Shown here in pieces: positions 8,624 through 21,161 of a stretch of DNA of 64,000 bases. The stretch comes from Deltaproteobacteria bacterium (GTDB lineage Bacteria > Myxococcota_C > UBA6777): assembly GCA_006226375.1 (NCBI GenBank), contig SBHC01000079.1:248001-312000 (forward strand), read 5' to 3'. Numbering within the stretch: position 1 is the stretch's first letter; each line of letters starts with the position of its first letter. A model generated the notes under the pieces. It had not been told where the DNA came from, made no database searches, and saw nothing but the letters and a program-made list of their open reading frames with translations. A program made the position numbers and the translations under genes.

Positions 8624-9805
8624 CTACGCCAGTTCAACCAAGAGAGAAGCTCCCATACCACCACCGATGCAGAGGGTGGCCAGACCACGCTGACGGTTGC
8701 GATGACGAAGAGCGTGCAACAAGGTCACCAAAATGCGAGCGCCGCTAGCGCCGATTGGGTGACCCAAAGCGATGGCTCCACCGTTCACGTTGGTCTTGTT
8801 GGGGTCCAACTCCAGATCCCGCATCACTGCGAGAGCTTGGGCGGCGAACGCTTCGTTGGCTTCGATCAGGTCAAGGTCGTTAATCCCCCAACCGGCTTTG
8901 GCCAATGCTTTGCGGCTCGCAGGAACAGGACCCAGGCCCATCACGTTAGGCTCGACGCCGGCCGTTGCGTAGCCACGAATTACGGCGATGGGTTCAACGC
9001 CCAATTCCTTGGCTTTGTCAGCCGAAGCCACGATGATCGCAGCAGCTCCATCGTTAATGCCGGACGCGTTACCAGCGGTAACCGTACCACCGTCTCGCTT
9101 GAACGCGGGACGAAGCTTGGCCAGCTTTTCCAGCGTCGTGGCGCGGGGGTGTTCGTCGGTTTCAAAGATGATGGGATCTTTCTTGCGCTGGGGAACCGAC
9201 ACAGGAACGATCTCATCAATGAAGGCGTCGCTCTCTTGGGCTACTTCCGCACGAACTTGGCTTTGGTAAGCAAACTCGTCTTGTTCCTCACGGGTCAACC
9301 CGTAACGCTCGGCGATGTTTTCTGCGGTGATGCCCATGTGGTAGTCATTGAAGGCATCCCACAAACCATCGTGGATCATCATATCGACCATCTCGACATG
9401 ACCCATGCGGCTACCCCAACGTGCCTTCGGCATCACGTAGGGAGCCTGGCTCATGTTCTCGGTGCCACCGGCCACAACAATGTCAGCGTCGCCAGAGCGA
9501 ATGGCTTGCGCAGCCAGCATCACGGAGCGAAGACCCGAGCCACACACCTGGTTGATGGTGAGAGCCGGCGTCTCGACAGACAAGCCACTGTGCACAGCAA
9601 CCTGTCGGGCAACGTTTTGACCCAAGCCACCTTGAAGAACACAACCAAACACAAGGTCATCGACCTGGTCTTTGGCAACGGACGCTTGGGACAGCGCTGC
9701 TTCCACAACCGTCTTTCCGAGTTGGACAGCCGAAACAGACTTCAGCGAGCCATTAAAGGAACCAACAGCCGTACGAACGGCGCTCAAAATCACAACATCT
9801 TTCAT
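8624..9805 (-). CDS. Acetyl-CoA C-acyltransferase (thiolase)
   Basis: This 393-residue enzyme has the length and all catalytic landmarks of the thiolase family: the acylated Cys88 in NQVCGSGL, His349 in [10 protein letters not shown] and Cys379 in CIGGGMG. It condenses two acetyl-CoA units or cleaves 3-ketoacyl-CoA, in fatty acid oxidation or polyhydroxybutyrate/acetoacetyl-CoA metabolism. The sequence resembles the biosynthetic (PhaA/AtoB) type but no neighbouring phaB or fad gene decides it. An AGAGG site precedes the ATG. It heads a two-gene unit with the membrane protein downstream. Confidence 0.95.
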   Translation of the reverse strand: MKDVVILSAVRTAVGSFNGSLKSVSAVQLGKTVVEAALSQASVAKDQVDDLVFGCVLQGGLGQNVARQVAVHSGLSVETPALTINQVCGSGLRSVMLAAQAIRSGDADIVVAGGTENMSQAPYVMPKARWGSRMGHVEMVDMMIHDGLWDAFNDYHMGITAENIAERYGLTREEQDEFAYQSQVRAEVAQESDAFIDEIVPVSVPQRKKDPIIFETDEHPRATTLEKLAKLRPAFKRDGGTVTAGNASGINDGAAAIIVASADKAKELGVEPIAVIRGYATAGVEPNVMGLGPVPASRKALAKAGWGINDLDLIEANEAFAAQALAVMRDLELDPNKTNVNGGAIALGHPIGASGARILVTLLHALRHRNRQRGLATLCIGGGMGASLLVELA

Positions 9806-9906
9806 GGAAAACCTCTCTTCTCCCCTCGGTTGATGGGGACTTGGGGGTAGACGAAACGCAAAGCACCCACGCTGATTGGCATGAGCGCTTTTTCACTCCG
9901 GCTCCC

Positions 9907-13593
<3,687 letters not shown>

Positions 13594-13767
13594 ACGGGGG
13601 CTCCTCCATCGTGAATCAGGGAGAAATGTGTAGTGACATTCGGGCGTTTGAGTACGTGGAAACGCTGTGGCTGTCAAGCCAAATGTAGCGTGGGGTCCTT
13701 TTCAGCATGACACGAACAGGGTATGCTGTAGACCGTGGCTCCGACTTCAGCACAACGAGATCCCTGT

Positions 13768-15861
13768 ATGGCGAATTCATCGTCAAGCTCACGTCTATGG
13801 CTTTTTGCTCTCCCTGGATTCCTGCTCTTGTGCCTTCTCCCCTGGCTCCCCGTAGATCAAGGTTATCTGCGAGACCAGGCACAAGGCCATGCGCTTCACC
13901 AGGCGACCAAGAGCTGGGAAACGATCTACCATTCCCAACAAGCCTGGCATCGCTGGGTTCAATGGGCGGGGTGGGAGCCTCAAGAGGTCCTCTCTCTCTT
14001 CCATCACACCAACGCTCCGAACCACCCTTACCACCTCTCTACCTTGGCAGCCCCTTACAACATAGGGTTCCGCTGTCATCCCTCGCCTTGTAATCCAAGT
14101 CTGAAGAAAAAGCTGTCGCGACTTCCGCTACCAGGGATGAAGGTTGCAAAGGAACAAGCCACGACAAGCAAGGCCAAGGTCTCATACACCTGGACCGTTC
14201 ACCTGACCGCGACCCAAGACTCGCGGCACAAGCTTCAACTGACCTTGATGGCTGTGAACCCATCCAAGCCCCAAGAAGCAACGGCGCTGTGGTCTGGTAA
14301 GGGTTCGTCCCGAACGATCCAATGGGTGACCTTGCTTCCGCCCCTCGCTGCTATCCTTCTTGTGTTGCTGACACGCCGGATCTTGTTCAGCCTGTTCTTT
14401 TGTGTGTTGTTGGGTGCATGGATTCTCAACGACTGGAACCTCTGGCTCGGCTTCTATCACACAGGTGCAACGTATTTGTGGGAGCGCTCGATTCGGCAAG
14501 AGTTCTCCGTCTACATCATCTTGTTTGTGCTTTGTCTTATCGGGATGATCAATGTAACAACACGCAACGGCGGCATCGCCGGTCTTATGGAGCGCCTCTC
14601 TAAGTATGCCAGGACGCCCCGTTCCAGCCGCTTTGTCACCGCAGCGCTGGGACTTGTGATCTTCTTTGATGACTATGCCAACACGATCACTGTCGGCAAT
14701 ACGATGCGCCCACTGACCGATCGCTACAGGGTCAGCCGAGAGAAGCTGGCCTACTTGATCGATTCCACCGCAGCTCCCATCGCGGGGCTGGCCATTGTCT
14801 CCACCTGGATTGGCTACGAAGCCGGGTTGTTGCAAAAGATTGCGGATGACTTAAGCCTGTCTTCCAGTGGTTATTTGCTGTTTTGGCAAAGTCTTCCGTT
14901 CCGATTTTACTGCTGGATGACGCTGTTGTTTGTGTTTGTTGGCATCCTTTGGAACCGTGACTACGGGCCGATGTGGGAAGCGGAGCGCAGAGCCACCGAA
15001 GACAACAAGCTTGTGCGGGATGGTGCCCGTCCGATGCTCGACGTCCAAATGGAGCATTTGCATCCTTCAGACGAGATCCCCCATCGAGGACGGAACGCTC
15101 TCCTCCCGATTCTTGTGGTGCTTTTGTCAATCATGGGTGGATTGCTCTACAGCGGTGGATTCTTTGAGGGTCACACCCTGACCCAAGCGTTGACCGAGGC
15201 CAACAGCGCCAAGGTCTTCTTTTGGTCGTCTGTTGCTGGCTCCGTAGTCGCTATTTTGCTGTCAGTGCTGCAAGGTCTCTTAAGCCTTCGAGACGCCCTT
15301 TACACCTGGCTGTTAGGAGCACGGGCCTTATGGATGGCGGCAGGGATTTTGATATTGGCGTGGGCGATGGCTGCTTCGTCGTCTGATCTGGGCAGCGCAC
15401 ACTTTTTGATCGCGATGCTACAACGAGGACTTCCGCCCCTTTGGCTACCTCTGCTTATCTTCTTAATGTCGGCCTGCGTGGCGTTCGCAACAGGCTCGTC
15501 GTGGGGAACCATGGGAATTCTTCTCCCTACGACAGCTCCACTGGCCTATGCGATGGGTGGCGCTCCCCTGTTGCTGCTGAGCCTGGGGGCCGTTCTGGAC
15601 GGCTCGATTTTTGGAGACCACTGCTCTCCTCTATCCGACACAACCTTGTTCTCGTCAGCAGCGGCCGCTTGCGACCATGTGGACCATGTTAAGACACAGG
15701 CACCCTATGCCCTCACAGTGATGGCGGTCGCCGGCTCAACAGGCTACCTGGCTGTGGCGGCTGGTATGTCGCCCTGGTTCACTCCTCCCTTAGCGCTGTT
15801 CTGCTTTGCCGTGGTCTTTTACCGATGGGGACGTCCGCTACCGCCTCTCCCCAAAACTTGA
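13768..15861 (+). CDS. NhaC-family Na+/H+ antiporter-like membrane protein
   Basis: This 697-residue protein has an N-terminal membrane segment followed by a periplasmic domain of about 150 residues, then some ten to eleven hydrophobic helices. Conserved NhaC-type stretches include DSTAAPIAGLAIVSTW, TGSSWGTMGILLP and GSIFGDHCSPLSDTT. The family exchanges protons for sodium or, in some members, organic substrates across the inner membrane. The extra periplasmic N-terminal domain is not standard. The start at MANSSSSS was preferred to a GTG at 13735 because it leads directly into the signal-anchor. It is divergent from the tricorn-type protease. A TTTTCA-N17-TATGCT sequence upstream could be its promoter. 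Confidence 0.85.
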   Translation: MANSSSSSRLWLFALPGFLLLCLLPWLPVDQGYLRDQAQGHALHQATKSWETIYHSQQAWHRWVQWAGWEPQEVLSLFHHTNAPNHPYHLSTLAAPYNIGFRCHPSPCNPSLKKKLSRLPLPGMKVAKEQATTSKAKVSYTWTVHLTATQDSRHKLQLTLMAVNPSKPQEATALWSGKGSSRTIQWVTLLPPLAAILLVLLTRRILFSLFFCVLLGAWILNDWNLWLGFYHTGATYLWERSIRQEFSVYIILFVLCLIGMINVTTRNGGIAGLMERLSKYARTPRSSRFVTAALGLVIFFDDYANTITVGNTMRPLTDRYRVSREKLAYLIDSTAAPIAGLAIVSTWIGYEAGLLQKIADDLSLSSSGYLLFWQSLPFRFYCWMTLLFVFVGILWNRDYGPMWEAERRATEDNKLVRDGARPMLDVQMEHLHPSDEIPHRGRNALLPILVVLLSIMGGLLYSGGFFEGHTLTQALTEANSAKVFFWSSVAGSVVAILLSVLQGLLSLRDALYTWLLGARALWMAAGILILAWAMAASSSDLGSAHFLIAMLQRGLPPLWLPLLIFLMSACVAFATGSSWGTMGILLPTTAPLAYAMGGAPLLLLSLGAVLDGSIFGDHCSPLSDTTLFSSAAAACDHVDHVKTQAPYALTVMAVAGSTGYLAVAAGMSPWFTPPLALFCFAVVFYRWGRPLPPLPKT

Positions 15862-15904
15862 CCGAACACCATTGTGGCTCCTCGATGAAAGTCCAGTACA
15901 ACTT

Positions 15905-15933
15905 TGAAACACCCTTGCCATTCCGTTATGATG
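15905..15933 (+). promoter_or_regulatory. Strong candidate sigma-70 promoter for the ygfZ unit
   Basis: TTGAAA and TATGAT are separated by exactly 17 bases, five of six matches in each box. Transcription would start near 15940, about 70 bases before the first gene of the unit. Confidence 0.6.
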
Positions 15934-15948
15934 GCCTCATTAAGTAGG

Positions 15949-15976
15949 GACCTCTTCCGCAAGAAGGATGAGGTCC
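15949..15976 (+). promoter_or_regulatory. Inverted repeat in the ygfZ-unit leader
   Basis: GGACCTC at 15949 pairs perfectly with GAGGTCC at 15970. It lies just downstream of the predicted transcription start, so it could be an operator or an mRNA hairpin. There is no T-run, so it is not an intrinsic terminator. Confidence 0.4.
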
Positions 15977-16010
15977 GAACCCAATCAAACTCCGCATAAA
16001 GTTGAATGGA

Positions 16011-16676
16011 ATGCGTTCCAAAGTTCCTACAATATGGCTCATATTGGGCTTAATGGTACTGGTTGTCACGTGGCGAGTGGGAGGGCATCTGCTCTCGTCA
16101 CCGCACAACGCTCAGACACAATCCCAACACACCCAGCTTCCCCGTTCTACAATGTCTGTCAAAGGGAACATTCATCCTGTCAAGAACCTCAAGACCCTTC
16201 GACATCGTCTGTTATCCCCAACGGGTGGGCTACTCAGCCAACGAGGGCTTCTCCGTCAACGTGATGTGGAGAAGGTGCTTAAGCTCTCTCATGCGTTGCA
16301 GGCTTCGTTCCTACAGGGAATTCCAAGGAGCAGCAGCTACGATGCGATCAAGTTCTCGTTGGCCGGAAAGCCGGAAACATACGTTCTTGGAGTGCAACTG
16401 TGGCTTGGGAAGGATGACACCATCCGGAAACGATGGAATGCGCAACGACGTCGCTACCCCAATGTTCGCCCGCTCTCCCAAAGGCAGGGTGATGTCTCGT
16501 CGTTCACTGCCTACCGCAATGACATTCACTACCACAACCTGATCCATGCCCAGGCTATTTTGTCACTCACTTGTCACAAAACATACTGTCCGAAAGGTAG
16601 GCATCTTGCGACATTGGCAGCATTGCTAAAGTCACGCCTGTCTTCTGGAACGAATCGCCAAAGAGGAAATCCGTGA
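16011..16676 (+). CDS. Unknown protein with N-terminal membrane anchor, coupled to ygfZ
   Basis: This 221-residue product has one N-terminal hydrophobic segment (VPTIWLILGLMVLVVTW) and an otherwise basic, soluble body rich in Arg, His and Ser. I recognise no domain. Its TGA overlaps the GTG start of ygfZ (GTGA), so the two are translationally coupled. The start is the ATG before RSKVPTIW; a TTG three codons upstream is the alternative, and neither has a strong ribosome site. Confidence 0.6.
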   Translation: MRSKVPTIWLILGLMVLVVTWRVGGHLLSSPHNAQTQSQHTQLPRSTMSVKGNIHPVKNLKTLRHRLLSPTGGLLSQRGLLRQRDVEKVLKLSHALQASFLQGIPRSSSYDAIKFSLAGKPETYVLGVQLWLGKDDTIRKRWNAQRRRYPNVRPLSQRQGDVSSFTAYRNDIHYHNLIHAQAILSLTCHKTYCPKGRHLATLAALLKSRLSSGTNRQRGNP

Positions 16677-17662
16677 GCACTACGCCTTCATCCGTAAAGA
16701 TAGCATTGCCTTCCCAAGGCTATACCTCACTTTCTGATTGGAATACCATCGCAGTCACAGGTCGAGACCGGGTTGACTTCCTCAAAGGGTTGTTGACCAA
16801 CGCCATCCGAAAACTCCCAGTGGGTGGTGGGAATGCCTCGTTGTTTCTTACGGTGAAAGGAAGAATTCGAGGCGAAGTGTTAGTCTCAAAGCAAGAGGAC
16901 CAAATCTTGCTGTTGACCGCTCCCAGCGAAGGCGCGGATCTGATGGAGTTTTTGGAGCATTACCATGTGATTGAAAAGGTGAGTTTTCGAGCGTTGGAAG
17001 GAGAGCTTGTCCCCTACGTGTTGTTGGGAGAGTCACTTCCAAGCGTTCTAGAGGAGTCAGGGCTCGCCATGCCCGAAGTCGGTCACGGCTTGGACTTGAG
17101 CGAGTTGCTTGGAGTGCAAGATTCCTCCATTTGGGCCACACGACTTGCGCAACTGGGAGAGCTTCCCATGTTGCTGACCTGGATTCCAAAAGAGTCCACC
17201 CCAACCTGGGAAGAGCGCCTCTCCGCATGGAAGTTGAGCGCCCTCCCCTCGGATGACTTTGCCAAGGTCCGGGTGGCAGGGAATTGGTTCAGCAAAGCAG
17301 AAGTTGAAAACGCGCTAGTGCACGAAGCCAACCTCCAAGACACCCATGTCGACTTCAAGAAAGGCTGCTTCGTCGGTCAGGAAGTGGTCGCACGAACCGA
17401 GCATCGAGGCAAGGCGAACAAGAGACTGGTTGCTTTGGGCTCCAACGCCGACTCCACCCTTGAGGTTGGAGCCGCCATTCACAACGAAGCGGGCAAAGAA
17501 GTTGGAACCATCGTAGCCGTTTGGCCGAACATCGCAGAAGCCTCAGGAACAGTGTACCGGGCTCTCCTCCGCGTACAGGCCTGGGAGGAAGACCAAGAGC
17601 TCTCCGTGCCGCAAGAAGGCATGGAAAACGTTATCTTGCACAAGATTGAATTTCAATGGTGA
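16673..17662 (+). CDS. ygfZ: YgfZ/GcvT-type folate-binding protein
   Basis: This 329-residue protein carries the YgfZ signature KGCFVGQEVVARTEHRG with its conserved Cys near residue 233, plus the N-terminal FLKGLLTNAIRKL region of the aminomethyltransferase-like fold. YgfZ (IBA57 in eukaryotes) supports assembly or repair of iron-sulfur clusters in enzymes such as MiaB, using folate, in the cytoplasm. It starts with GTG, preceded by AGAGGAAA, and overlaps the stop of the upstream membrane-anchored gene. The family call is strong. Confidence 0.92.
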   Translation: MSTTPSSVKIALPSQGYTSLSDWNTIAVTGRDRVDFLKGLLTNAIRKLPVGGGNASLFLTVKGRIRGEVLVSKQEDQILLLTAPSEGADLMEFLEHYHVIEKVSFRALEGELVPYVLLGESLPSVLEESGLAMPEVGHGLDLSELLGVQDSSIWATRLAQLGELPMLLTWIPKESTPTWEERLSAWKLSALPSDDFAKVRVAGNWFSKAEVENALVHEANLQDTHVDFKKGCFVGQEVVARTEHRGKANKRLVALGSNADSTLEVGAAIHNEAGKEVGTIVAVWPNIAEASGTVYRALLRVQAWEEDQELSVPQEGMENVILHKIEFQW

Positions 17663-17681
17663 AGCCCCTTCTCTTAAGGAC

Positions 17682-17710
17682 TTGGCTTGCTGGACAGAAC
17701 GGTGTAAAAT
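17682..17710 (+). promoter_or_regulatory. Candidate sigma-70 promoter for the Ser/Thr kinase gene
   Basis: TTGGCT and TAAAAT are 17 bases apart, with TG directly before the -10. The predicted leader is about 65 bases and contains a GAGAG-AACA-CTCTC hairpin followed by CTTTTTT at 17764-17784, directly before the start codon. Confidence 0.45.
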
Positions 17711-17782
17711 CCTGTACGGTCTAAAACTTAGGTAGCTTTGCTCCGTTGAGGAGTACACATTGAGAGAGAACACTCTCCTTTT

Positions 17783-19777
17783 TTGGACACTCATGAGACG
17801 ATCCTCACCGCCCACGGAGACCCTGTTGTGATTGCATGTCCCTGGTGCCAATACAGTCACCCTGGCTTGATAACAGCGAGCCAATGCCCCCAATGTCAGC
17901 AAAGCTTTGCTGGCTTGTACCTGTGTATGGACCGTGAATGCACCATGCACCGACAGTTCCAGGGAGCCAACCGCGACTGCTCTGTTTGCGAGCGACGTCT
18001 GTTGGGTGAGTTCAGCGGGCTGGACATTACGTGGGGAAACGCTGTCTACCGGATCCGTGAATTCCTTGGTGGTGGTGGAATGGGTGAAGTGTACCGCGCC
18101 ATCGAGCAGGATCACGCGAGGACGTTCAGCCGCGAGTCAGCCGTTAAGTTCAACAAGAACATGATGGACCCTGACGTTGTGAAGCGATTCCAACTGGAAG
18201 TCCAGATCCTCAACCTGCTGCAAAATCCCCACAACATCCGGGTGTACAACTACGGCGAGTTGTACGAGCAGCGGGCCACAGGAATGGAAGTACGCGCCCA
18301 GTTTATGGTGATGGAGTTGCTCCAAGGGCAACCCCTCAATGAGATCACCAAGCTCGGCGCGATGGACCCTCGGGAAGCACTCCCCATCTTCATTCAGGTG
18401 TGCAGCGCGCTCTCGGAAGCCCACCAAAAAGGTGTCATCCACCGGGATCTCAAGCCCCACAACATCATGCTGCAGGACATCGGAGGCGATCGCTTCGCGA
18501 AGGTCTTCGACTTCGGTCTCTCTCGCCTCACGACCAACATGGACGACCGCCTGAGCACCACAGGTGTGGTGATGGGGACGTTCCGGTATATGTCTCCTGA
18601 GCAAGCTCTCGGTGAAGACGTTGACCACCGCACCGATATCTTCTCGTTGGGTGTTGTCCTGTACGAGATACTCAACGGCAAGCACCCCTTCCCTGCAAAA
18701 AACCTCTTTGAACTTTTCACCTTGCACCAGGATGGGCCTCCCCCAATGGAGATCGAGCCTGCCCTGCAAGCCATCGTGAAAAAGTCACTGGCTTACGAGC
18801 AGGAAAAACGCTACCAGTCGGTGGATGAGTTCCGTGCCGACATGCAGTTTGCTCTCGGCGACAGCATGTCAGGAGGTTCGCTCAACACCTCTCAAATCCT
18901 TGCGATGCGTGAGGCCGTCGAGGCAGAAGCGAAAGCCCTCAGTGAACCCAAAGTGGCCGCAACCGAAGGAACAGGAGGACGCCAAAGCGCGCTCCTTGCG
19001 ATGGTTGCAGTGCTCGTTATTGCTGTAGGCCTCGGTGGATTTTTCCTGATGCCGAAAGGGGATCCTCCACCACCCGAGAACACCAACACCACGGCAGGCC
19101 GGACTCCCAACACAACACCCAAAGACCCTGTCCAGCCCAACGTTCGGAAAAAGCTGGCACCTCGTGACCGTCCGATTGTGCGGTACAAACGGCCTGAGCC
19201 AGTGCGCAACCGTGCAGTCGTTCGCCGACGTGTCGTTCGCCGAAGAGTGGTTCGTCGCCGCAGACGACGTTACCGAAGGCGGCGAACTCGCCGACGGGTG
19301 GTTCGGGTGATCCGTCGAGCCCCAGTCAGAGTTGTGCAGCGGGACGTCCCCAGACCAAGACCAGTACGTCCTCGACCGGCGATGATCATCCCACGACGTC
19401 GCCCAGTCCGTGTAGCCATGGTTCGGCGAACGGTCCCTCGTCCTCGACCCGTGGCACCGCCTCCACCCCGTTGCCCTTCACGCAGTCGGCCGATCTCGTA
19501 CAAACAACTCGACAAAGCCTTGGGTCGCAGGCTCAACACAAGGATCAGCCGCTACATCAACAGGGCCGCTAGCGAAACGATTTACGATGCGGGTCTTCGT
19601 CTGTCGCAAAGCTGGGGCAGCTCCCCTGTCATTTGCAAAAAGAGTTACATGCGCAGCAAGATCCAAAACATCGCAAACTCCTACTGCCAACGCTACCGCC
19701 CAGGTAGAACCTGCAGCGGTTACCGCGCGATTCAGGTGTCACGAGGCGGTCGAACCATCTTCCTCTGCTCCAAGTAA
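17783..19777 (+). CDS. Membrane-anchored Ser/Thr protein kinase with N-terminal zinc ribbons
   Basis: This 664-residue protein opens with two zinc-ribbon-like knuckles: C19/C22 with C35/C38, and C48/C53 with C66/C69. A complete Hanks-type kinase domain follows (about 85-365): glycine loop GGGGMGEVYRA, Lys122, HRDLKPHN with Asp222, DFG near 243 and GTFRYMSPEQAL. One transmembrane helix lies near 402-423. The outside part is a Pro/Arg-rich spacer with long Arg runs and a C-terminal Cys-containing domain of about 90 residues. The kinase phosphorylates cytoplasmic targets in response to whatever the outer domain senses. The start is a TTG, since all Met codons further in would delete the zinc ribbons. 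It is convergent with the MscS-like gene. Kinase call certain; ligand unknown. Confidence 0.93.
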   Translation: MDTHETILTAHGDPVVIACPWCQYSHPGLITASQCPQCQQSFAGLYLCMDRECTMHRQFQGANRDCSVCERRLLGEFSGLDITWGNAVYRIREFLGGGGMGEVYRAIEQDHARTFSRESAVKFNKNMMDPDVVKRFQLEVQILNLLQNPHNIRVYNYGELYEQRATGMEVRAQFMVMELLQGQPLNEITKLGAMDPREALPIFIQVCSALSEAHQKGVIHRDLKPHNIMLQDIGGDRFAKVFDFGLSRLTTNMDDRLSTTGVVMGTFRYMSPEQALGEDVDHRTDIFSLGVVLYEILNGKHPFPAKNLFELFTLHQDGPPPMEIEPALQAIVKKSLAYEQEKRYQSVDEFRADMQFALGDSMSGGSLNTSQILAMREAVEAEAKALSEPKVAATEGTGGRQSALLAMVAVLVIAVGLGGFFLMPKGDPPPPENTNTTAGRTPNTTPKDPVQPNVRKKLAPRDRPIVRYKRPEPVRNRAVVRRRVVRRRVVRRRRRRYRRRRTRRRVVRVIRRAPVRVVQRDVPRPRPVRPRPAMIIPRRRPVRVAMVRRTVPRPRPVAPPPPRCPSRSRPISYKQLDKALGRRLNTRISRYINRAASETIYDAGLRLSQSWGSSPVICKKSYMRSKIQNIANSYCQRYRPGRTCSGYRAIQVSRGGRTIFLCSK

Positions 19778-19787
19778 TCCTTCCAGT

Positions 19788-19806
19788 CCATAAGCATTCC
19801 TTATGG
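19788..19806. terminator. Hairpin between convergent kinase and mscS-like genes
   Basis: CCATAAG and CTTATGG form a perfect 7-bp stem with a 5-base loop between two convergent stop codons. No clear T-run follows, so termination is only suggested by location. Confidence 0.35.
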
Positions 19807-19807
19807 T

Positions 19808-21025
19808 TCAGGGCCGAGCCTGGACATCATAGCCTGTCACATCCTGGAACACCCGCAGTTGAAACAGCGGCAAGGACGCCAGAAGGTGGTCAAACACATC
19901 GGCCTGGATCGATTCGTAGTAACTCCAAGCCGTGCCATTGGTGAACGTGTAGATCTCCAGACCAATCCCTTGTGCGTTTGGAGCCAAGTGACGGACAAGC
20001 AGGGGCAGACCGTGATGGATTCCATTGTGCGCGTCCAGGTAAGCGCGGATGTAATGGCGAAACACCCCAAGGTTGGTAAGTTGAACCTGGTTCAAGAGGC
20101 TGTCTTCGCTGGCTTCGTTGTCTTTGTTCAGCGCCTTGATTCGCTCCATTTCATCGCGAAGATAGCTTTTCAGCAGGTCAATCTTCTTGAACTCTTGGAG
20201 CATCGCTTCGTCGCAAAACTGGACACTGGTTTGATCCAAATACAGCGCACGTTTGATACGTCGTCCGCCGGCTTGTGTAACACCACGCCAATTTTTAAAG
20301 GCGTCACCCAGAAGTTTTGCGGTCGGGACATGAACGATGGTCTTGTCCCAGTTTTGGATCTGGATGTGATGCAGAGAGATATCGATCACTTCACCATCTG
20401 CCCCATATTGCGGCATTTCAATCCAGTCACCTTTGTGAAAAAGATTGTTGGTGGAGATTCGCACGCTGGCAAGCAAGGAGAGAAGCGTGTCACGAAACAA
20501 CAGCAGAAGGACGGCCGTAAACGCCCCGATGCTACTCAAAATGGTAAAAAGAGGCTTGTCCAAGATGACCGCAAAGCCGATCAACACTCCAGAACAATAC
20601 AAAAACAACTTGGCTGGTTGAAGATAGGCCCGAAGATCCTGATTCTTTGTGTCGGGAAAGCGACTGTAAATTTCATCGAAGGCGTTGAGTAAGCGGTCCA
20701 GCAGAACAATGAGATTGAACAAGATGAACAGGTAGACGACCCGTCGAACGGTGTTCACGTTCAGAGGAAGCCACTCCGCCCCATAGTACAAGACAATCGC
20801 AGGAGCAAGGTGGGCCAGTGAATGAAACACCTTCTTGTCCAAGAGCACATCATCCCAGGCTGTCGCAGTCTTTTCCACGCTCTGGGTTAGCCATTGGATC
20901 AAGACAATCCGCGTCACCACAAACACCACAGCAGCAAGCAGCAACACACCACTGATCGTCGCAACAGAGAGAAAACTGCTGTACTGCTCAACCAAACGTT
21001 GGACAGGCTCGTTCCAGAAGTTCAT
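19808..21025 (-). CDS. MscS-family channel, YbdG-like
   Basis: This 405-residue inner-membrane protein has about five hydrophobic segments before an MscS domain. The segment GDWIEMPQYGADGEVIDISL is the start of the MscS beta domain, and NWDKTIVHVPTAKLL followed by NWRGVTQAGGRRIKR matches the YbdG/Mcm-type subfamily, which has low-conductance or osmosensing roles rather than classical MscS behaviour. Members gate in response to membrane tension. The ATG at 21025 has AGGA about 8 bases upstream. It is convergent with the kinase gene. Family strong; subfamily assignment by eye. Confidence 0.9.
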   Translation of the reverse strand: MNFWNEPVQRLVEQYSSFLSVATISGVLLLAAVVFVVTRIVLIQWLTQSVEKTATAWDDVLLDKKVFHSLAHLAPAIVLYYGAEWLPLNVNTVRRVVYLFILFNLIVLLDRLLNAFDEIYSRFPDTKNQDLRAYLQPAKLFLYCSGVLIGFAVILDKPLFTILSSIGAFTAVLLLLFRDTLLSLLASVRISTNNLFHKGDWIEMPQYGADGEVIDISLHHIQIQNWDKTIVHVPTAKLLGDAFKNWRGVTQAGGRRIKRALYLDQTSVQFCDEAMLQEFKKIDLLKSYLRDEMERIKALNKDNEASEDSLLNQVQLTNLGVFRHYIRAYLDAHNGIHHGLPLLVRHLAPNAQGIGLEIYTFTNGTAWSYYESIQADVFDHLLASLPLFQLRVFQDVTGYDVQARP

Positions 21026-21161
21026 CAAACAATCCTATTTCAATGACAAAATTAAGCATTTAGGGAATTGGGGGAAGAAAGATGAAGAGACGGGATGGAT
21101 GGGATGAATCAAACCGAACGTCCACGAGCGCACAACGAGTGCAGCATCTTCCACTCAGGAG

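Noticed and set aside
21111-21120. A third copy of the ECF-type -35 block (AAACCGAAC) upstream of the MscS-like gene
   Set aside because: The matching -10 block (GTTGTAAGAG) is absent at the right distance, so it is probably chance.
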